From assembly GCA_036417435.1 (NCBI GenBank), contig CM070903.1, positions 87,999,001 through 88,063,000 on the forward strand: a stretch of DNA of 64,000 bases, in the 5' to 3' direction. The first letter of the stretch is position 1. The number at the start of each line of letters is the position of its first letter. Positions 11,061-24,000 of the stretch are shown in pieces. Below the pieces are notes generated by a model. The model was not told the origin of the DNA, searched no databases, and worked only from the letters and a program-made list of their open reading frames with translations. The translations under genes were made by a program, and so were the position numbers. The stretch comes from Inia geoffrensis (lineage: Eukaryota; Chordata; Mammalia; Artiodactyla; Iniidae).

Positions 11061-12425
11061 AACTTCTATTTTCTCTAGCATGTCTCATGCTATGTCATTA
11101 GCAAAAAATGGCAATGATGAGAGGAGGGGATGGGAGGTCAGAGAAGAATAGAGAAGGTATGAACTGGTAGTTACTATGGATGGAAGATCAAGTTTATTGG
11201 AAGAAGAGATTTCTGGGCAGTGTCAAGGACTCAGGTGAGGCAAATGAACAATATAAGTCTGCCTGGCGGTGTAGTTTTTCTCTGCCATCTACTTAGTTGC
11301 TCTAGTGAAGGCTCAGCAAAGATGAGTGATGGGTTCATTCAGGATGGGTTTTTTTCAGGGAGATGTGTTGCAGAGGATAGGGTCAGGGACTAATTGTGAT
11401 ATTTGACTGCAGAATCCAAGCTAGATAACCATGGAATTGAAGGAAGGTAGAGAATAATGGCTATAAAGGAAGTGGGGAAATCAATGAATTAGAAGTAGGA
11501 AACCTGTTTAGTGATATTGTATTTTCTCAGCTATTGGACACCCAGAAGCACCTGCTTTATCCACAGACAGTAAGCTCTAAAACAGACTGTAGTGCCGTCT
11601 TAACTATAGAGATGAATATATCTTCCCAGAAAGGTTATTCCACCCCAAACCCATTAATCCAGAGGCTAAAAAACATTCCCATTGTCTCCTGAAATAGCAT
11701 CCAGATAGGAAAATTCAAATCACTTTGCTGTTTTGGTGAGCATACTGATGACTCCTAGACCTAACTTCCTACTTTCACCCTGCTCTTCATGCCTCATTAC
11801 TAATCAGTTAAAATGGTGTCCAAAATAGCTCTAAAGGACTACCTTTATTTATTAGATTGGGAGGGGAGGTTGGTACTGAGAAACGTGGTTTGTGCTAAGT
11901 AGGACTAAAGATCTAAATGTCAAATGCTAACAGAAATTCACTGAAGGATCTGCTTTAAAAATGGTGGAATTCATTATTTTCAGAATCTTAATTACTCATC
12001 ATTTAAATTTTCGGGCTTCTCTCTGCATCAAAAACACATGCAAGATTTATTCTGCACAAGTATGTCAAGTAATGCTTTCTGACCAAACCAAGCAGGCTTG
12101 ATTTAATGACTGTAGGGATGGGCCTAGTCCCAACTGCATTAATTGGTAAAATATTTATGACCCATAGTATTATAATATACGTGCAAACATAAGTGAGATG
12201 TTGAATGACCCAGATATCACTGAGAGTGCCTTGCCTGGGATTGGATTAATTCCACTAGACCTCATTCTCTGATACTGCTTGGTGCTGAGGACAACTGAAC
12301 AGAAACTCCAGAGAAGGGACAAGAAAGAAAAAGCCGGGAAGACCCCCTCAAGCCTGTATGCCTAAAATCTACACTTAGCAGCTCACCTTCATGCAAATAT
12401 GAAAAGGATATCTATTTGTGTCTTG
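11061..12425. other. Unassigned intergenic sequence
   Basis: Unique-looking, about 40 percent GC by eye, no long open frame, no repeat recognised. Confidence 0.45.
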
Positions 12426-12615
12426 CCTACAATGTGTCAGGTTCTTTTACATCCATCATTCTGTTATATTATAACAATAACATTGCAAGGTAGATGTTTG
12501 CCAATTAGAAAACTAAGCTTAGCAAGGATAAATGACTTGCCCAAAGTCATATGCTCAGTAGGAGGCAAGCCATGATTCCAACTTAGGTTTGTCTGGTTCT
12601 TGAAGCTTTGCCCCA
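12426..12615 (-). repeat. MIR fragment
   Basis: Reverse MIR signature: 'tgtgtcaggttctttt', 'aataacattgcaaggtagatg', 'gaaaactaagcttag', 'tgacttgcccaaagtcat' and 'ttaggtttgtctggttc'. Confidence 0.75.
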
Positions 12616-13015
12616 ATCCCTGTGTTTCTTTGAGAATACCCCTTTCCCTATTGTCATATCTGTTCTTCTGTCCACCCCGTGGTGATTTGCATCTCCTTTA
12701 AGGCTGTTTGTCACATTCCTTGTACCTGTTTTCACCTTGATAAAAATGTTGAAAGGGGCAGGAGACAGCACATGTTCAAAATTGTCCACATAATCCCCAT
12801 TGTCTCTCTTGAGAAAATGGCCTCAAGAGAATGGAGTAGATCATATTCAATTCATTTATTCATGATGGCTTCACCAGTTCCACTGCAAAAGAAAAAGGAC
12901 ATGAGGAAATGGTAGATTAGCTAATAATCCTGATTATTAATTTATTTGAATTTATTTTATTATAACAATAAATTCAAAATATTTGACTCATGATCATCAC
13001 TTAAAAATATTTAAG
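12616..13015. other. Unassigned sequence upstream of a SINE
   Basis: No gene or repeat recognised; the last 100 bases are very AT-rich, a usual target for L1 endonuclease. Confidence 0.4.
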
Positions 13016-13222
13016 GGGCTTCCCTGGTGGCGCAGTGGTTGAGAGTCCGCCTGCCGATGCAGGGGACACGGGCTCGTGCCCCGGTCCGGGAAGATCCCAC
13101 ATATCGCAGAGCGGCTGGGCCCGTGAGCCATGGCCGCTGAGCCTGCGCGTCCGGAGCCTGTGCTCCACAACGGGAGAGGCCACAATAGTGTGAGGCCCGC
13201 ATACCGCAAAAAAAAAAAAAAA
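13016..13222 (+). mobile_element. CHR-type tRNA-Glu SINE
   Basis: Full body from 'gggcttccctggtggcgcag' to an A tail of about 15 at 13208-13222. The pol III A box is intact; the B box reads 'ggctcgtgcc', with one change from the usual 'ggttcg'. Flanking duplication is short or eroded ('ttaag' at 13011-13015 and 13223-13227). Confidence 0.95.
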
Positions 13223-13334
13223 TTAAGAATGAGTCAGATAATATACATTAAAAACTGTGGAGTGTTTGTAGGAAAAGTAGTGAACAAAATCCCATAGTAG
13301 CCTTATTAGCAACATCCAACTTCTGCTAGGTCTT

Positions 13335-13497
13335 ACAAGGCCTTCTTACTGAAAATATGGCAGTCTCAGCATCCCCTTGGAGCTAATGAGAAATACAGAA
13401 GGTCAGGCCCTACCCCAGACCTCCTGAATCAGAATATGCATTTTAACAAGATCTCTAGTTTATTTGTACGTACATTAAAGTTTGAGAAGCATTGTTC
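13335..13497 (+). repeat. MER5A-type hAT-Charlie DNA transposon fragment
   Basis: Block order 'cagtctcagcatccccttgg', 'ccctaccccagacctcctga', 'atcagaatatgcattttaac' and 'aagtttgagaagcattgttc' matches the nonautonomous element MER5A, which has terminal repeats of the CAG..CTG hAT kind. It carries no transposase. Confidence 0.75.
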
Positions 13498-13569
13498 TAA
13501 CATATTTACTTTTCATAGTCAACACACAAATGTACGTGGAATCCCTCTTTCTGGAGTAGTTTTTGAAAT

Positions 13570-13690
13570 AGTAGAAAGAATAAGAGTTTAGGTGTCAGAC
13601 AGATTGGTGTCAACATTTACTAGTATTGTGACTTTGGGCAAGTTATTTAAACCTCTTTAAGTCTGGGAGTCTTCATCTGTAAAGATGAGA
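13570..13690 (+). repeat. MIR fragment
   Basis: Forward MIR core: 'tattgtgactttgggcaagt' then 'tatttaaacctctttaagtc' and 'cttcatctgtaaa'. Confidence 0.75.
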
Positions 13691-14920
13691 AAAGATCAAA
13701 ATGGGGCAGAGTGGAAGCCAAGAGTAACATGAGGCAAAACGTGACAGGGGAAATGGATTTTGACAAAGGATCTACTAGAATGGAGAGGTGGAGAGCAGAA
13801 TCCGAAGAATACTCCTTCACCTGTTAACTGGAAATGTATACCTGTACGATTTGGATGACATTTAGGAACTAGAAGAGATCAATTTTGACTGTGGTTTTAC
13901 TATGCCTTTTTGCCTTTAAGCAGTTTAAGTTTTGGATAAATGGTCATATACTATCGGAAAGCAACAGAAAGGGTGAAACAGAGGTGACTTAAGCATAGAC
14001 GATCAGTTTAAGCGGAATATTCATATAAGCAAAACAAAATTATCTAACAAAAATATATCTGCATAATGTATCTCTCACAATTACTCTGTGATCAAATTAA
14101 TTGGATTTTTTCTATATACAAAAGCCTGTAATTTTTTTAAAATCCAGTTTGCTAAATTCTAATGATTTTTAAAAATTCACCAAGGATATTATCTTTCTCA
14201 GTCAGAATAATGGTTTAATCAAAACATCTCTAATTTCTTTGATCTATTAATGAGTCCAAAAATGAGAAAATGAAATAGAGGCTCATCTATTTCAGCGTTG
14301 ATTAAATAGAACAAAAAGTTAAAAATTATGTTATTGGAGATACTGTTCAAATAGTTTCCCAGACAGATGATTTTTTCATATTCTCTTGCCAAAATATGGA
14401 TGCTGCAAGTGTTTCTTTGAATAGTAGCATGGCAGCAAATATTAGTAAGGCAGTGTTTTTTAAATGCGAAGCTAATAATCATATTAATAATAAATTGGAA
14501 AATACTCTTCCCTCTCTATCTGACATTGTCCTTGCCCCCTTTTTTATTGGGATATCTGGAACAAATACATTACCTAGAGTTCCAGGTGCAGGTAAACAGA
14601 TGTCTCCAAAATAACATGAAAAAAAAAAAAAAAAAAGAAAGCCTTACCATTATTTGATGGCTGTTGGGACAAAAATGCAATAATATGCTATATTTTTACT
14701 GGATCAGCTTGGTTCAGCTTGGATATTGGCATGGAGACTATTGTTTCTCTGACCAAATGAGTCCAGTAATGTGAAACAATACATTTGAGCAAACCCTTGA
14801 CAATCCTGTGCACAAAAATTAAAAAATAAAATGCCATTACACAATACCGGCACCTATGCACATAAAGAAAAACGACAAAAACAACTTTGTGCGACCTAAG
14901 GCATTCTGAGATTTAAAAAA
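13691..14920. other. Unassigned AT-rich sequence with a poly(A) run
   Basis: Nothing recognised as a gene. A run of 16 A lies at 14619-14634 without a recognised element before it; an open frame of 72 codons at 14396-14614 has no known features and is probably chance. Confidence 0.4.
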
Positions 14921-14921
14921 A

Positions 14922-15902
14922 AGCTTCATTCTAGGAAGCGGCTAAGCAACGAGGGGACGTAGTGTTGCCGGGTCTCCAGCAGCTGCCCGGAGCAGCCGAA
15001 AGGACCGCCTGCCCAGTCTGCCCCGCCTGCCCCGCCGTGGCTGAGAGTGACTGGGACACGAGATGGTGCTGCGCAAAAAGGGCCCCACGGCCGCCCAGGC
15101 CAAGTCCAAGCAGGCCATCTTAGCAGCTCAGAGACGAGGAGAGGATGTGGAGACTTCCAAGAAATGGGCCGCCGGCCAGAACAAACAGCATTCGATCACC
15201 AAGAACACAGCCAAGCTGGACCGGGAGACTGAGGAGCTGCACCACGACCGGGTGACCCTGGTATTGTGACCCTGGAGGTGGGCAAGGTGATCCCGCAGGG
15301 CCGGCAGAGCAAAGGGCTGACGCAGAAGGGCCAGGCGACGAAAATCAATGAAAAGCCACAGGTCATTGCGGACTATGAGGGTGGCCAGACCATTCCTAAG
15401 AACCAGGTTCTGGGCAAGATGGACAGAGCCATCGGCCTCAAGCTCTGGGGGAAAGCCATTGGGAAGCCGATCGCGAAGGGGCCGAGGGCGAAATGAACAC
15501 AAAGCCTCGAAATCAGTGCATTCCGGCTGATCTTGTCTGCCTGGTTCCCCTTGACCACCAGCGCCAGGGCGCGGCCACGCGGAACACAGGGCGGTAGCCC
15601 TACCCGGGAACCCTCTCTACCAGGACCTGCTGTCAAACTCACAAACAAAACCTTGCAAGGTGTTTGCTTCTCCTGATTATTTTCCTCCCTGTCCCCGTCC
15701 TTCACGTGGGGTGCAGAACGCTGCCTTCCTCTCCCCCGGGGTCTGCCCCGTCATGAGTGTGGCTCCAGGGAACTCGGAGGGGGACCACCTCGCACAGAGT
15801 GGGCAGCCACCGTCTGGGAGAGGAGCTGCGTCTTCATCCTGGCTCTTAGAGAAGCTAATAAACATTTGTTGCCCTTATAAATAAATAAATAGCTTCATTC
15901 TA
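14922..15902 (+). mobile_element. Processed (retroposed) EDF1 insertion with its target-site duplications
   Basis: The 12-bp sequence 'agcttcattcta' is present at 14922-14933 and at 15891-15902, directly flanking an intronless cDNA-like body with 5' UTR, coding region, 3' UTR, AATAAA at 15857-15862 and an interrupted A-rich tail (15879-15890). The upstream copy is preceded by A residues, as expected for L1 endonuclease cleavage at TTTT/A. This is an L1-mediated retrocopy of a spliced mRNA. Confidence 0.93.
15037..15496 (+). pseudogene. EDF1: EDF1 (MBF1, multiprotein bridging factor 1) processed pseudogene
   Basis: Recognised from the near-complete protein signature: [20 protein letters not shown], the [12 protein letters not shown] region, then the helix-turn-helix part ([23 protein letters not shown]) and the C-terminal KGPRAK. 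EDF1 is a conserved coactivator of about 148 residues that bridges TBP and transcription factors and also acts at collided ribosomes. This copy is broken: the start codon is GTG at 15037; one base is lost in the codons after 'gacacg' (about 15060), shifting frame; and a 14-bp insertion, a repeat of 'gtgaccctg' (15252-15260 and 15266-15274) separated by 'gtatt', shifts it again. The two remaining open pieces are 15063-15269 and 15266-15496. Several substitutions are visible, for example a Trp in place of Arg late in the HTH. No introns. It is locally GC-rich against an AT-rich background, fitting recent arrival. Expression is not suggested by anything here. Confidence 0.95.
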
Positions 15903-17006
15903 ATTTTAGCAAATCACCATACTTTGTTTACTCCTTAGACAAAAGCTAGAACAGAAAAATGATTCAAATAAAAATGTTACATCAGAAACTAGAGGAATAA
16001 GAGCAAGATTTATAGCACATATTTCAAAGTAAGGAGATTATAAAAATCTAAAACAATGCATAATTCATGACAAATCTTGGCATATTTGAAATGTCTTTGA
16101 ATATTAATTGGGTACCCACATAGAAGAAGTTTCTATAAATTCTGTCCTATGATGAACCTATGGAGAACTTTTTATATTTATATAATAATTTAGAAGTGCT
16201 GAAAACACTGAATTGAAAAGTTGGGAGTACCTCATAAGAATGATTTTTGAATCATAAGTACATTTTTTAGATTTTGAAAAAGTGGGAAGGGTTGTATGTT
16301 AATGATGATTACAAACTGTTGATATGAGGCTTAAAATTGCCTTAACAACAAATGTCATCATTTATTGTTTAATGATATGCACAACATAAATGCACCAGTC
16401 ATGTTGCCACACAAAATCCGTGGACCAAGTAATCTCTCTTACAAGGCTATTCCAGTCTTCAAATCTCTATGTGGTCACTAAATGTTTTGAGATGGCGTTG
16501 CCCCATAGCCCATTGGTACATTTATTTTAAACTCTACGGGCAAGCAGTAGTTAACTATGCAAGTCATGCAATGACTAGACTGTAGCAAGAAAGTTGCCTA
16601 CAGCAAATAGAATATTTCTTTCTGGAAATGTGACTTGGGTAATGATCAACCATATATCTTTTGGGAATCATATTATTGAACTATTAACATCTAAGTAGTG
16701 TATGTTGAAAAATAGTTTAGATGGAAGTAATTGTTTGTCAGAAAACAGAAGATTTAGACAGTTGGGTGAGCTTAAGATTATATTATCCAAGACAGAATAA
16801 TTGCTAATAATACTTAATAGATATTGCTGATTTTCCTTTACGATAATAAAGAAACCTATGTTGTGACAATTAATTATTCCAGGCATTCATATAAGTCAAG
16901 GTAAATCAAATTCTCTTTTAACAAAATTTCTGAGTATGAAGACAGAGATCAAACAGTGATCCCCTTCATCATCACAAACATGTGCCACATTGTTCAGGAT
17001 CCTGGC
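15903..17006. other. Unassigned AT-rich intergenic sequence
   Basis: No gene or named repeat recognised. Ordinary unique-looking sequence. Confidence 0.45.
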
Positions 17007-17160
17007 TGTATCCGTTTCCTAGGGCTGACATAGCAAAATAATAAACTAGGTGGCTTAAAACAGCAGAAATGCATTCTCTCACAGGCTGGAAGTCTGAAAT
17101 CAAGGTGTCAGCAGGGCCATGGTCTCTCTGAAGGCTCTATTCACAATTCAACCTATAACA
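17007..17160 (-). mobile_element. MLT1-type MaLR solitary LTR, internally deleted
   Basis: Both LTR ends are visible: 'tgtatccgtttcctagggct' at the left and 'caattcaacctataaca' at the right, the reversed termini of MLT1 LTRs. In between, 'aggtggcttaaaacagcaga' and 'cattctctcacaggctgg' match the U5/R side, then the text jumps from 'gaaggctct' straight to the other end. A usual MLT1 is about 400-450 bp, so some 270 bp are missing. No viral genes attached. Confidence 0.8.
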
Positions 17161-17184
17161 CTGGCCTAGTGTTAAGTAGTCCAG

Positions 17185-17300
17185 AAATGGTCATTCACTT
17201 ATTCATTTACAAATGTTTATTTATATTCATTGAGTGTCTATTACGTCAGGCACTGTTATGAACAAAATAGACCACGTCCTTACCCTTAAAGAGCTTATGG
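17185..17300 (-). repeat. L2 3' end fragment
   Basis: Reversed L2 tail: 'attcatttacaaatgttta', 'cattgagtgtctattacg', 'caggcactgttatgaacaaa', 'ccttaaagagcttatggtct'. Confidence 0.65.
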
Positions 17301-17399
17301 TCTGCATTCAAACCAAATCCTATAGCTGTATATACTTTATATTTTTAAATTATATGTAGTTTATAATTTAGCAAAATCTTTTAATCTACATTTCTGTGA

Positions 17400-17550
17400 T
17401 CAGTCTTCATAATATCCTTCCATATATGCTGTTAGTAGCTATTTTTATTTTTGGCATGGGGAAACTGAGGCTTAGAGAGGTTAGTACTTGTTCAAAGCTG
17501 CCTATCTGGTAAAAGCAACCAGAGTTGGAACCAGAACTGAGGTAAAAACA
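17400..17550 (-). repeat. MIR fragment
   Basis: Reverse MIR core 'ggggaaactgaggcttagag' then 'aggttagtacttg', 'cagagttggaacc'. Confidence 0.7.
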
Positions 17551-20130
17551 CAGCAGCATATAAAATGGTGGAGTACATCCACCTGCCATTTATAATTAAT
17601 AACAAGGAGCATTACTGCATATTAGGGTGTTTTACAATTCATCATATAGGAATATGATTAAAAAGTAAAGAACACTAGCTCATAAAGCAAAATTTGTTTA
17701 TTTTGACAAAATTTATTTTATTTCTAATTATTCATGATACTTCAGGAAACATCCTGTGGTATATTTTCTAAAAACCATTGTAACACCTTAGGAGTGGTAA
17801 GAGGCTCTTGTAGGTTTTCACTGAGGAATAAAGCGAAGCTAGATTTTATTGTGAATTCATAGAATCATAGTTACATCAGAATTTCAGTGTTAATATGTTG
17901 AAAGGAATCTTAAAGCTCATGTCATTCAATCCCACATACCCTCCACAACCAGTATCTAAAAAGAAAATTGTGGCAATGAAGAATGAACAAACATGAGCAT
18001 GGTGTAGTTATTCCCCTATAGTTAATCTAAGTAATGGATGATATTTTGTACCTTCTAAACTTTAATGAGTAACAAAATATGTCAACTCTTAATGAACCAT
18101 CATCATATCTGATGAGGTAATAGTGCTGGCAGGGGGTGGAGAGATGGTGAGACAGTGGATGAGCCCAGATTATATTCCACAGTTGTGTGTGTGTATGTGT
18201 GTGTGTTTTCAATCTTTCAGACTTGTTTCTGACACACTCACTTATGAGGAACACTTTAGCAGACACACAGTTCTTAACCCCCTATGACAGAGCTGCTGCC
18301 AGTGCTGAAACCACCATTAAGAAGCAGAGAAGAAAGCATTCAGGACTGAAACCGAGGTGATAGAGACATGGGCTCAAAATCAGCCAAATAAGACAGATGA
18401 CAAATGGAAGCATATACTACTCACTTTACAAGCCTCTACATTATATAGCAAAAATAATGTCATTTTAGTTTGTCAATAAGAGGGGTGAGGGAGGAGAATG
18501 AATATGCAGGAGAAGGAACTAGAAAGAAAATTCTGGGAAGGTAAGCTGCTGCTCATAGGCAAACAGGGCACATTCTGATTAATTTTTAAAAAGAGAGTTA
18601 CATGTTTCAATGACAGTGAGTCTTTGGGTCATCTGCATGCACAAGCAGGGACATTTCTTCTTATTCTCCCAATACTAAAGGATTGCCTTATGAGCAAATT
18701 AGCTACTTTGGGACTATGCATCCATATCTTGCAGTATGGATTTTTTTCATTATCCTGAAAACAACCAGAGCAGTGTTTTCTTATGAATAACTCATCATCT
18801 GCTGTGGTCTCTGAGGTCATTTTTGTCATGCATGCAGGGAGCCTATCATTCCCCACACTGTAGTTGTGTCTCATTAGCTGGACGCTCTCATTTCCTTACT
18901 CATGCTAAAGGCTTTAAGAAAGATTTCATGCCCCCTTTCCTCAACTCTGAAAATCCCTTAGCATGACTTTTCTATTGTGTTTTTCTGTCCATAATCCATT
19001 TTCCCTTCTGATAACTGCCTTAAGCACGTCTTTTAAACTTTTTGCTCATTTCTCATTTTCAGGGGAAGACACTTTTGAGGTGGGAAAATGAGGCAAATGC
19101 AACTGAATGCAGCCCTCAGATCCACTGGAACCAGCGAGTCTTCACAGGGGGACTTGGCTGAAGTCAGGCCAAAGAGTGCTGGCTCTGAGACTTCTGTTAG
19201 AACTTGGGGAAATGTAAAGCTTTCTTTCTATTAAGGTTCCTAACCCAATAGGATATTAGCTTGGGACTACCAGTGCTGTTTTCATGCCTGAAAATAAGCC
19301 TAGCTATAGAAAAGTAGAGGCAAGAAATGAAGAGTTAAATATTTCTGAAGTTAGCGTTTAAGCACCTGGATTCAGCTATGCCTGAAAAAGACATCTCCTC
19401 TGGACTTTTCAGTTACTTTGGATAATTATTTCCCTTTATTCTTAAGCGAAATTAAGTCCGGTTTTCTATCACTTTCATTTAAAAGATTTCTGAGTACTCA
19501 AGCACTTAGGACCCAACACAATCAGCCTCAAGTTCCATAACTCTTTACTCCAAAACTGTATACTATCTTCCATTTCCTTTCCTCTGCCCCCAGTCCTACC
19601 ATCCTCTCCCTGTCAGAATCATATTGATCTGGAAAAGAAGAGGTATTATTTATGAAAGATAATTTATTATAAAGATATTTGATGCTTATCCTAAAAATAT
19701 CAATCAGAATAATAGTGTATGAACCAAAAAGTACAAGACATCTGTTCATCTCCCTCCCCACCTCACGCCACTTCAAAACTTACCCTGTGAGTACATCCAG
19801 ATGTTTTAAGTTCAAATACAAACGTGTTTGTGTGTGGTGTTGGGCAAGGGATATAAATTTAAAAGCACATAAACAGCTATTAAAAGAGGAGATACATCCA
19901 CATTTACTAGTGTCCTCAAAATATAAAATTTTAAACATACACACGTTTCATATAAATAGTATGATCCTGCTTTAAGAATCACCACAATGCAGCCTCTTCT
20001 ATAAACCCGTCTCCCCTCAGTGAGAATTTGAGCCTTTATTTTCTCTTCTCCTGCAATTCTTTACTTCTTTATTTAATTCTGCTTTACATTACAGATAGCT
20101 AGCAACACATATTTGACTCCTCTCCAGCTG
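17551..20130. other. Unassigned intergenic sequence
   Basis: Over 2.5 kb with no recognised gene. An imperfect GT run lies at about 18184-18206. Open frames are short and lack family features. Confidence 0.45.
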
Positions 20131-20230
20131 ACAAGAACTTTGAAGGCAAGGAATGAGTTTGATTCATCTTTGTATTCCCAGGATTTAGTTCAGTGCTTAA
20201 TTTATGCTTTTAAGTGAATTAATGAGTGTG
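20130..20230 (+). repeat. L2 3' end fragment
   Basis: Forward L2 tail: 'gaaggcaaggaatgagtttg', 'ttcccaggatttagttcagt', ending 'gtgaattaatgagtg'. Confidence 0.65.
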
Positions 20231-20879
20231 TGAATGATAAGTGGTAAGAGATCTCATTGATAAGTATTGTCTAAAGTTGAATTAAAAATTGGCTATGCAG
20301 ACATTCTCCTGTATTTTAATTTAAGCTCATTCTCTCTGAGTTCCACGTGTATTATCAGAGACCAAACAATTGATGAGCAAGTCTTTAGTTCCAATTCTTT
20401 GGGGAGAGCAGACACTCATCTGAAGTTCATCCTGTCCTTAATCACTATAGAATGATGACAGGGAGGAACAAAATAACCAACTAAGATGCAATTACGATTA
20501 TCTCCTGTAATTTCCAATACAGACTTCAGTTAGTTAACTAGATCTTTTAGCCTGGACCCTGTGGCTTTCTAACCTTGATCCTCTGCCCTAGCTAATAAAG
20601 AACTCTTGGCTTGTTCTGTGATTGAATCTCTATCCAGTAATTTATACCTCATTTTTTCCCCTTCATTCTCTCTTAAGTCCTCTGAGGTTTAGAACTGGAA
20701 TCTAAGTTTCAGAATGATGGATGGGGATGTTTTAGGGGCCATAGATTTTTACCTGCTTGCTCCTATCTCCTAATATTGCTGGTTCCTGGATTCCCATCAC
20801 CCTGGCTTCATCAGTTTTTGTTTAATTTTCTCTATACTTTGCCCTACTGCACTACCAACTATTCTTGTTTGTCTCCCAC
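20231..20879. other. Unassigned intergenic sequence
   Basis: No gene or repeat recognised. Confidence 0.4.
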
Positions 20880-20884
20880 CTTGT

Positions 20885-21060
20885 AAGGGATGCAATATAG
20901 CATAATGGGTAAATTGTCAATGTTAGAATTAAGCCTACATCCAAATCCCAGTTCTGCCACATAATGGCTATGTGATCTTGGGTGAGTTACTTAACTTCCC
21001 TGAACCCACATATCTTGTAAAATGGGATTTATAATTAATGCACCTTCTATGTACCTTATA
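20885..21060 (+). repeat. MIR element, fairly complete
   Basis: Forward MIR order: 'tagcataatgggtaaattg', 'aaatcccagttctgccacat', 'ggctatgtgatcttgggtga', 'gttacttaacttccctgaac', 'tgtaaaatggga'. The tRNA-like 5' part is recognisable. Confidence 0.85.
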
Positions 21061-24000
21061 GATAATATAGGGGATATTTTTAGTGCCCCCTTCCATCTAC
21101 ATTTATTTGTTCCTTGTGTCAGTTATTTGCTTTTTAGCTCTCTTTTAAGTTCCATCTCTTCCTTTTTGTATTCTTCCAAATATCATAGTTAGCAAGAAGT
21201 CTACAAACTTCTGAACTCTTGCCAACCTTCTTTTGGTTACCTTGTGCAAAAGGAGGCTCTGCTGGCTCTGCAAATGGCTGGGAAGTTGGAAAGAAGAGAG
21301 AAGCTGTTGTTTTTCTGCTTCTGGTGGTACATGCAACTGCAGTAGCTGTCAACTCTGGGATGCAGGAGAACCTATGGCAGTTTTAGTAATATTCAGCAGG
21401 ACTGCAGATGTTGCTTGATCCAACAATCAGCAGCAATGGCCATGCCTCCAGAATATCTGTTTTCATTTACCAAAAGTTAAGAACATGACTTTGATACAAA
21501 TATAGACTGAACATTGTCTAACATTTTATTCAATTTAGTAACTAATAAGCAAACCAGTGAGATGGAAAGGCCGGTGCAAAGAAGATAATTTGAAAATGGA
21601 GAGTTATACAGTCAATCACACAAAAGAATGATTAAAATGAATTTGCTAATAGATACAAAGCACCTACAAGGCAATAAACTATAACCCTTAGTGTTATCTT
21701 TACAACTGAACAGAAATTATTTGCATTCCTACCAGACACACATCTATAAATTAACATGTAACATGCATCTTCACTAAGTCTGGACGAAGGACATTCTCCT
21801 AAATATCCTAGAGTGAACCTGTTAAACAGTGTCCTCATAAGATAGTGGAAAAAATATACGCTGACCAATTTTTTGCCTCATTTCTAATTTTGGATAACGC
21901 TTTTGCAAGTGACAAAAGTACACATTCCACCCCCACCATCAATCCATCTATAACCAGATTGTTAAACCCAGGAAATTCTTCAAATAGGTAGTCTGGCTCC
22001 ATTACTGTTTAAGTGAGATGTGGAATGTTAGTGCATATTTAATATGTGGTCAATAATAGGTGAGAGTCATAATAGTTGCCACTATTTTTTTAAATTATAC
22101 ATGAATAATCAATTAAATAGATATAATTTAGAGCTATTTCTTTCACCTCTACCCCAGTTTTAGGATCTGGTTCCTCTTACGCTGTCCAGTTCATTCTAAT
22201 TAGTCATGCCATGTCCTGGAGCATCACGTGGATGAGTACAGAAGTAACTGGTGACTTTTCATAAGTAATTAGGTTGACAAGGAAAGAATCACTTTCTCAT
22301 TCATTTGTCATTTTGCTGAGTCTTTAGGAAATGCAACTGTAAAATCAGTACCAGATGGTAGAGCTATGGCTAAGATTGTACTGTGCATTTGCCCAGAGAC
22401 AGTTGCCTTCTCAATTGGCCAGCAAGGTGCTGCCATGCTGCTCCAGCATCTCACCACATTTGTGTGGCACTGAATCTAGTTCCATAATTTCTAGCAAAGG
22501 TTGGATACAGACAGGATAGCATCTGGAGCACATTCTTGTTTGCCTAATAAGGAAGGATGATTAACCCTGGATTGGAAAGATTAAAAAAAAGTTTGAAAAT
22601 TCTTGACCCATCGCTCTATATTTAATTCAGGAGGACTGACTCAATGTGGACATGAAGAAATGTATTAAATGGTAAGAAACCACTCAACTCTCTGCACTGA
22701 ATTACAGAATGTTGGCCATTCTTCTCTAACAATTTATTTCAGGGCATTAAAGTCATCAGCACTTTCTTTTAGTCTGACTCTAATAGATTTTTAGACCCTT
22801 TGTCTCTTATGAGTCCAACCCCCATAGCTGAGTAAACTTAATCACCACGTAGGGCTCAATGTACTTGTGTGTATAACCTTCTCTCCTGAATTTGACCAGC
22901 CCCATTCCTAATCAGGCATATAATTCAGCAAAGCCAAGATTTCCAGTTGGAGAGCTCATTACCTGATTTGCTTTGATTTTGGTTTTACACTGATGCATGA
23001 TATGGTTTCCAGCATACAAAGCAATACCAGCAACCAAACCTCAACTTTGATTGCCTGCTCAATTCCCAGCTTCAATAAGGATGAGAGAATCCTGCCTTGT
23101 TTCTTAGAATTAGAGATTTCTCCCTGCACCCAGTCTGCTGCTAGTTCCTTTTCTGTACAGACAGACTTCCTAGAATTCAACTATTTTCCTAGATTTGGAA
23201 CAATGTCAGCTGCTAGACAACTGTGATCATTCCTCACCTGCCTATTCCTCCATGCTTGTTATTTTGACCAACTCTGAAGAATCTCTGTAGTGAGTCCCTG
23301 GTTCTGACCCCTTTTTTGTCCTCTTGCATGAGCTCCATTTAGACACTGATGATTTCCATAGCAAAAAGAAGAGTAATACTGAATATTTGTACACGGTTTA
23401 TGGTGCGTAGAATCCTTAAACATGGGTTGCCTAAGTAACATAAATGAATGATTCAATCTAGATAAGGAATTGAGGATCAAAATACTGTGCAGTTCTAGGG
23501 ACCATCATTAACTTGGAATCCATGTGGATGGCATCTCCTTGAATCATGCAGAGTGGTGGTCCTGATGGGGTCATATGCCACACACAACTGTTACCAATTC
23601 TTTTTTCTTTTTAAAGAAACTTAGGAATTCCTTTTTTTTAATTGTACAATTTTTTTTTTAATGTTGCCAATTTATTCAAAATGTTTACAGTACTATGCTG
23701 GCTAAAGTAAATATGTCAGTCAGTAGGCTTTGACCCATAGGCCACCAGTATGAGTCAGACACTGAATGGTCTCTAAAGCTGAAGACTGTGGGAGGGGAGG
23801 CAAGTTGGGTTCTTCAAACTGTCCTCTTTGTCATGTTGAAAAATTGGAAACATATTCTAATATTGTTTGATATTCTTACCTAAGATTTTTCTATCTTATT
23901 GCATTCTCACAATCATTGACATTTTTTTCAGAGTAAAATCTTCTTAGTTTTAATTATTAAACATTTTAACCTTTTAAAATTTCTCTATTAGCAGTTTATG

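Noticed and set aside
15128..15705. Long antisense frames of 110-124 codons over the EDF1 copy
   Set aside because: GC-rich antisense shadow of a recognised coding sequence; no independent evidence.
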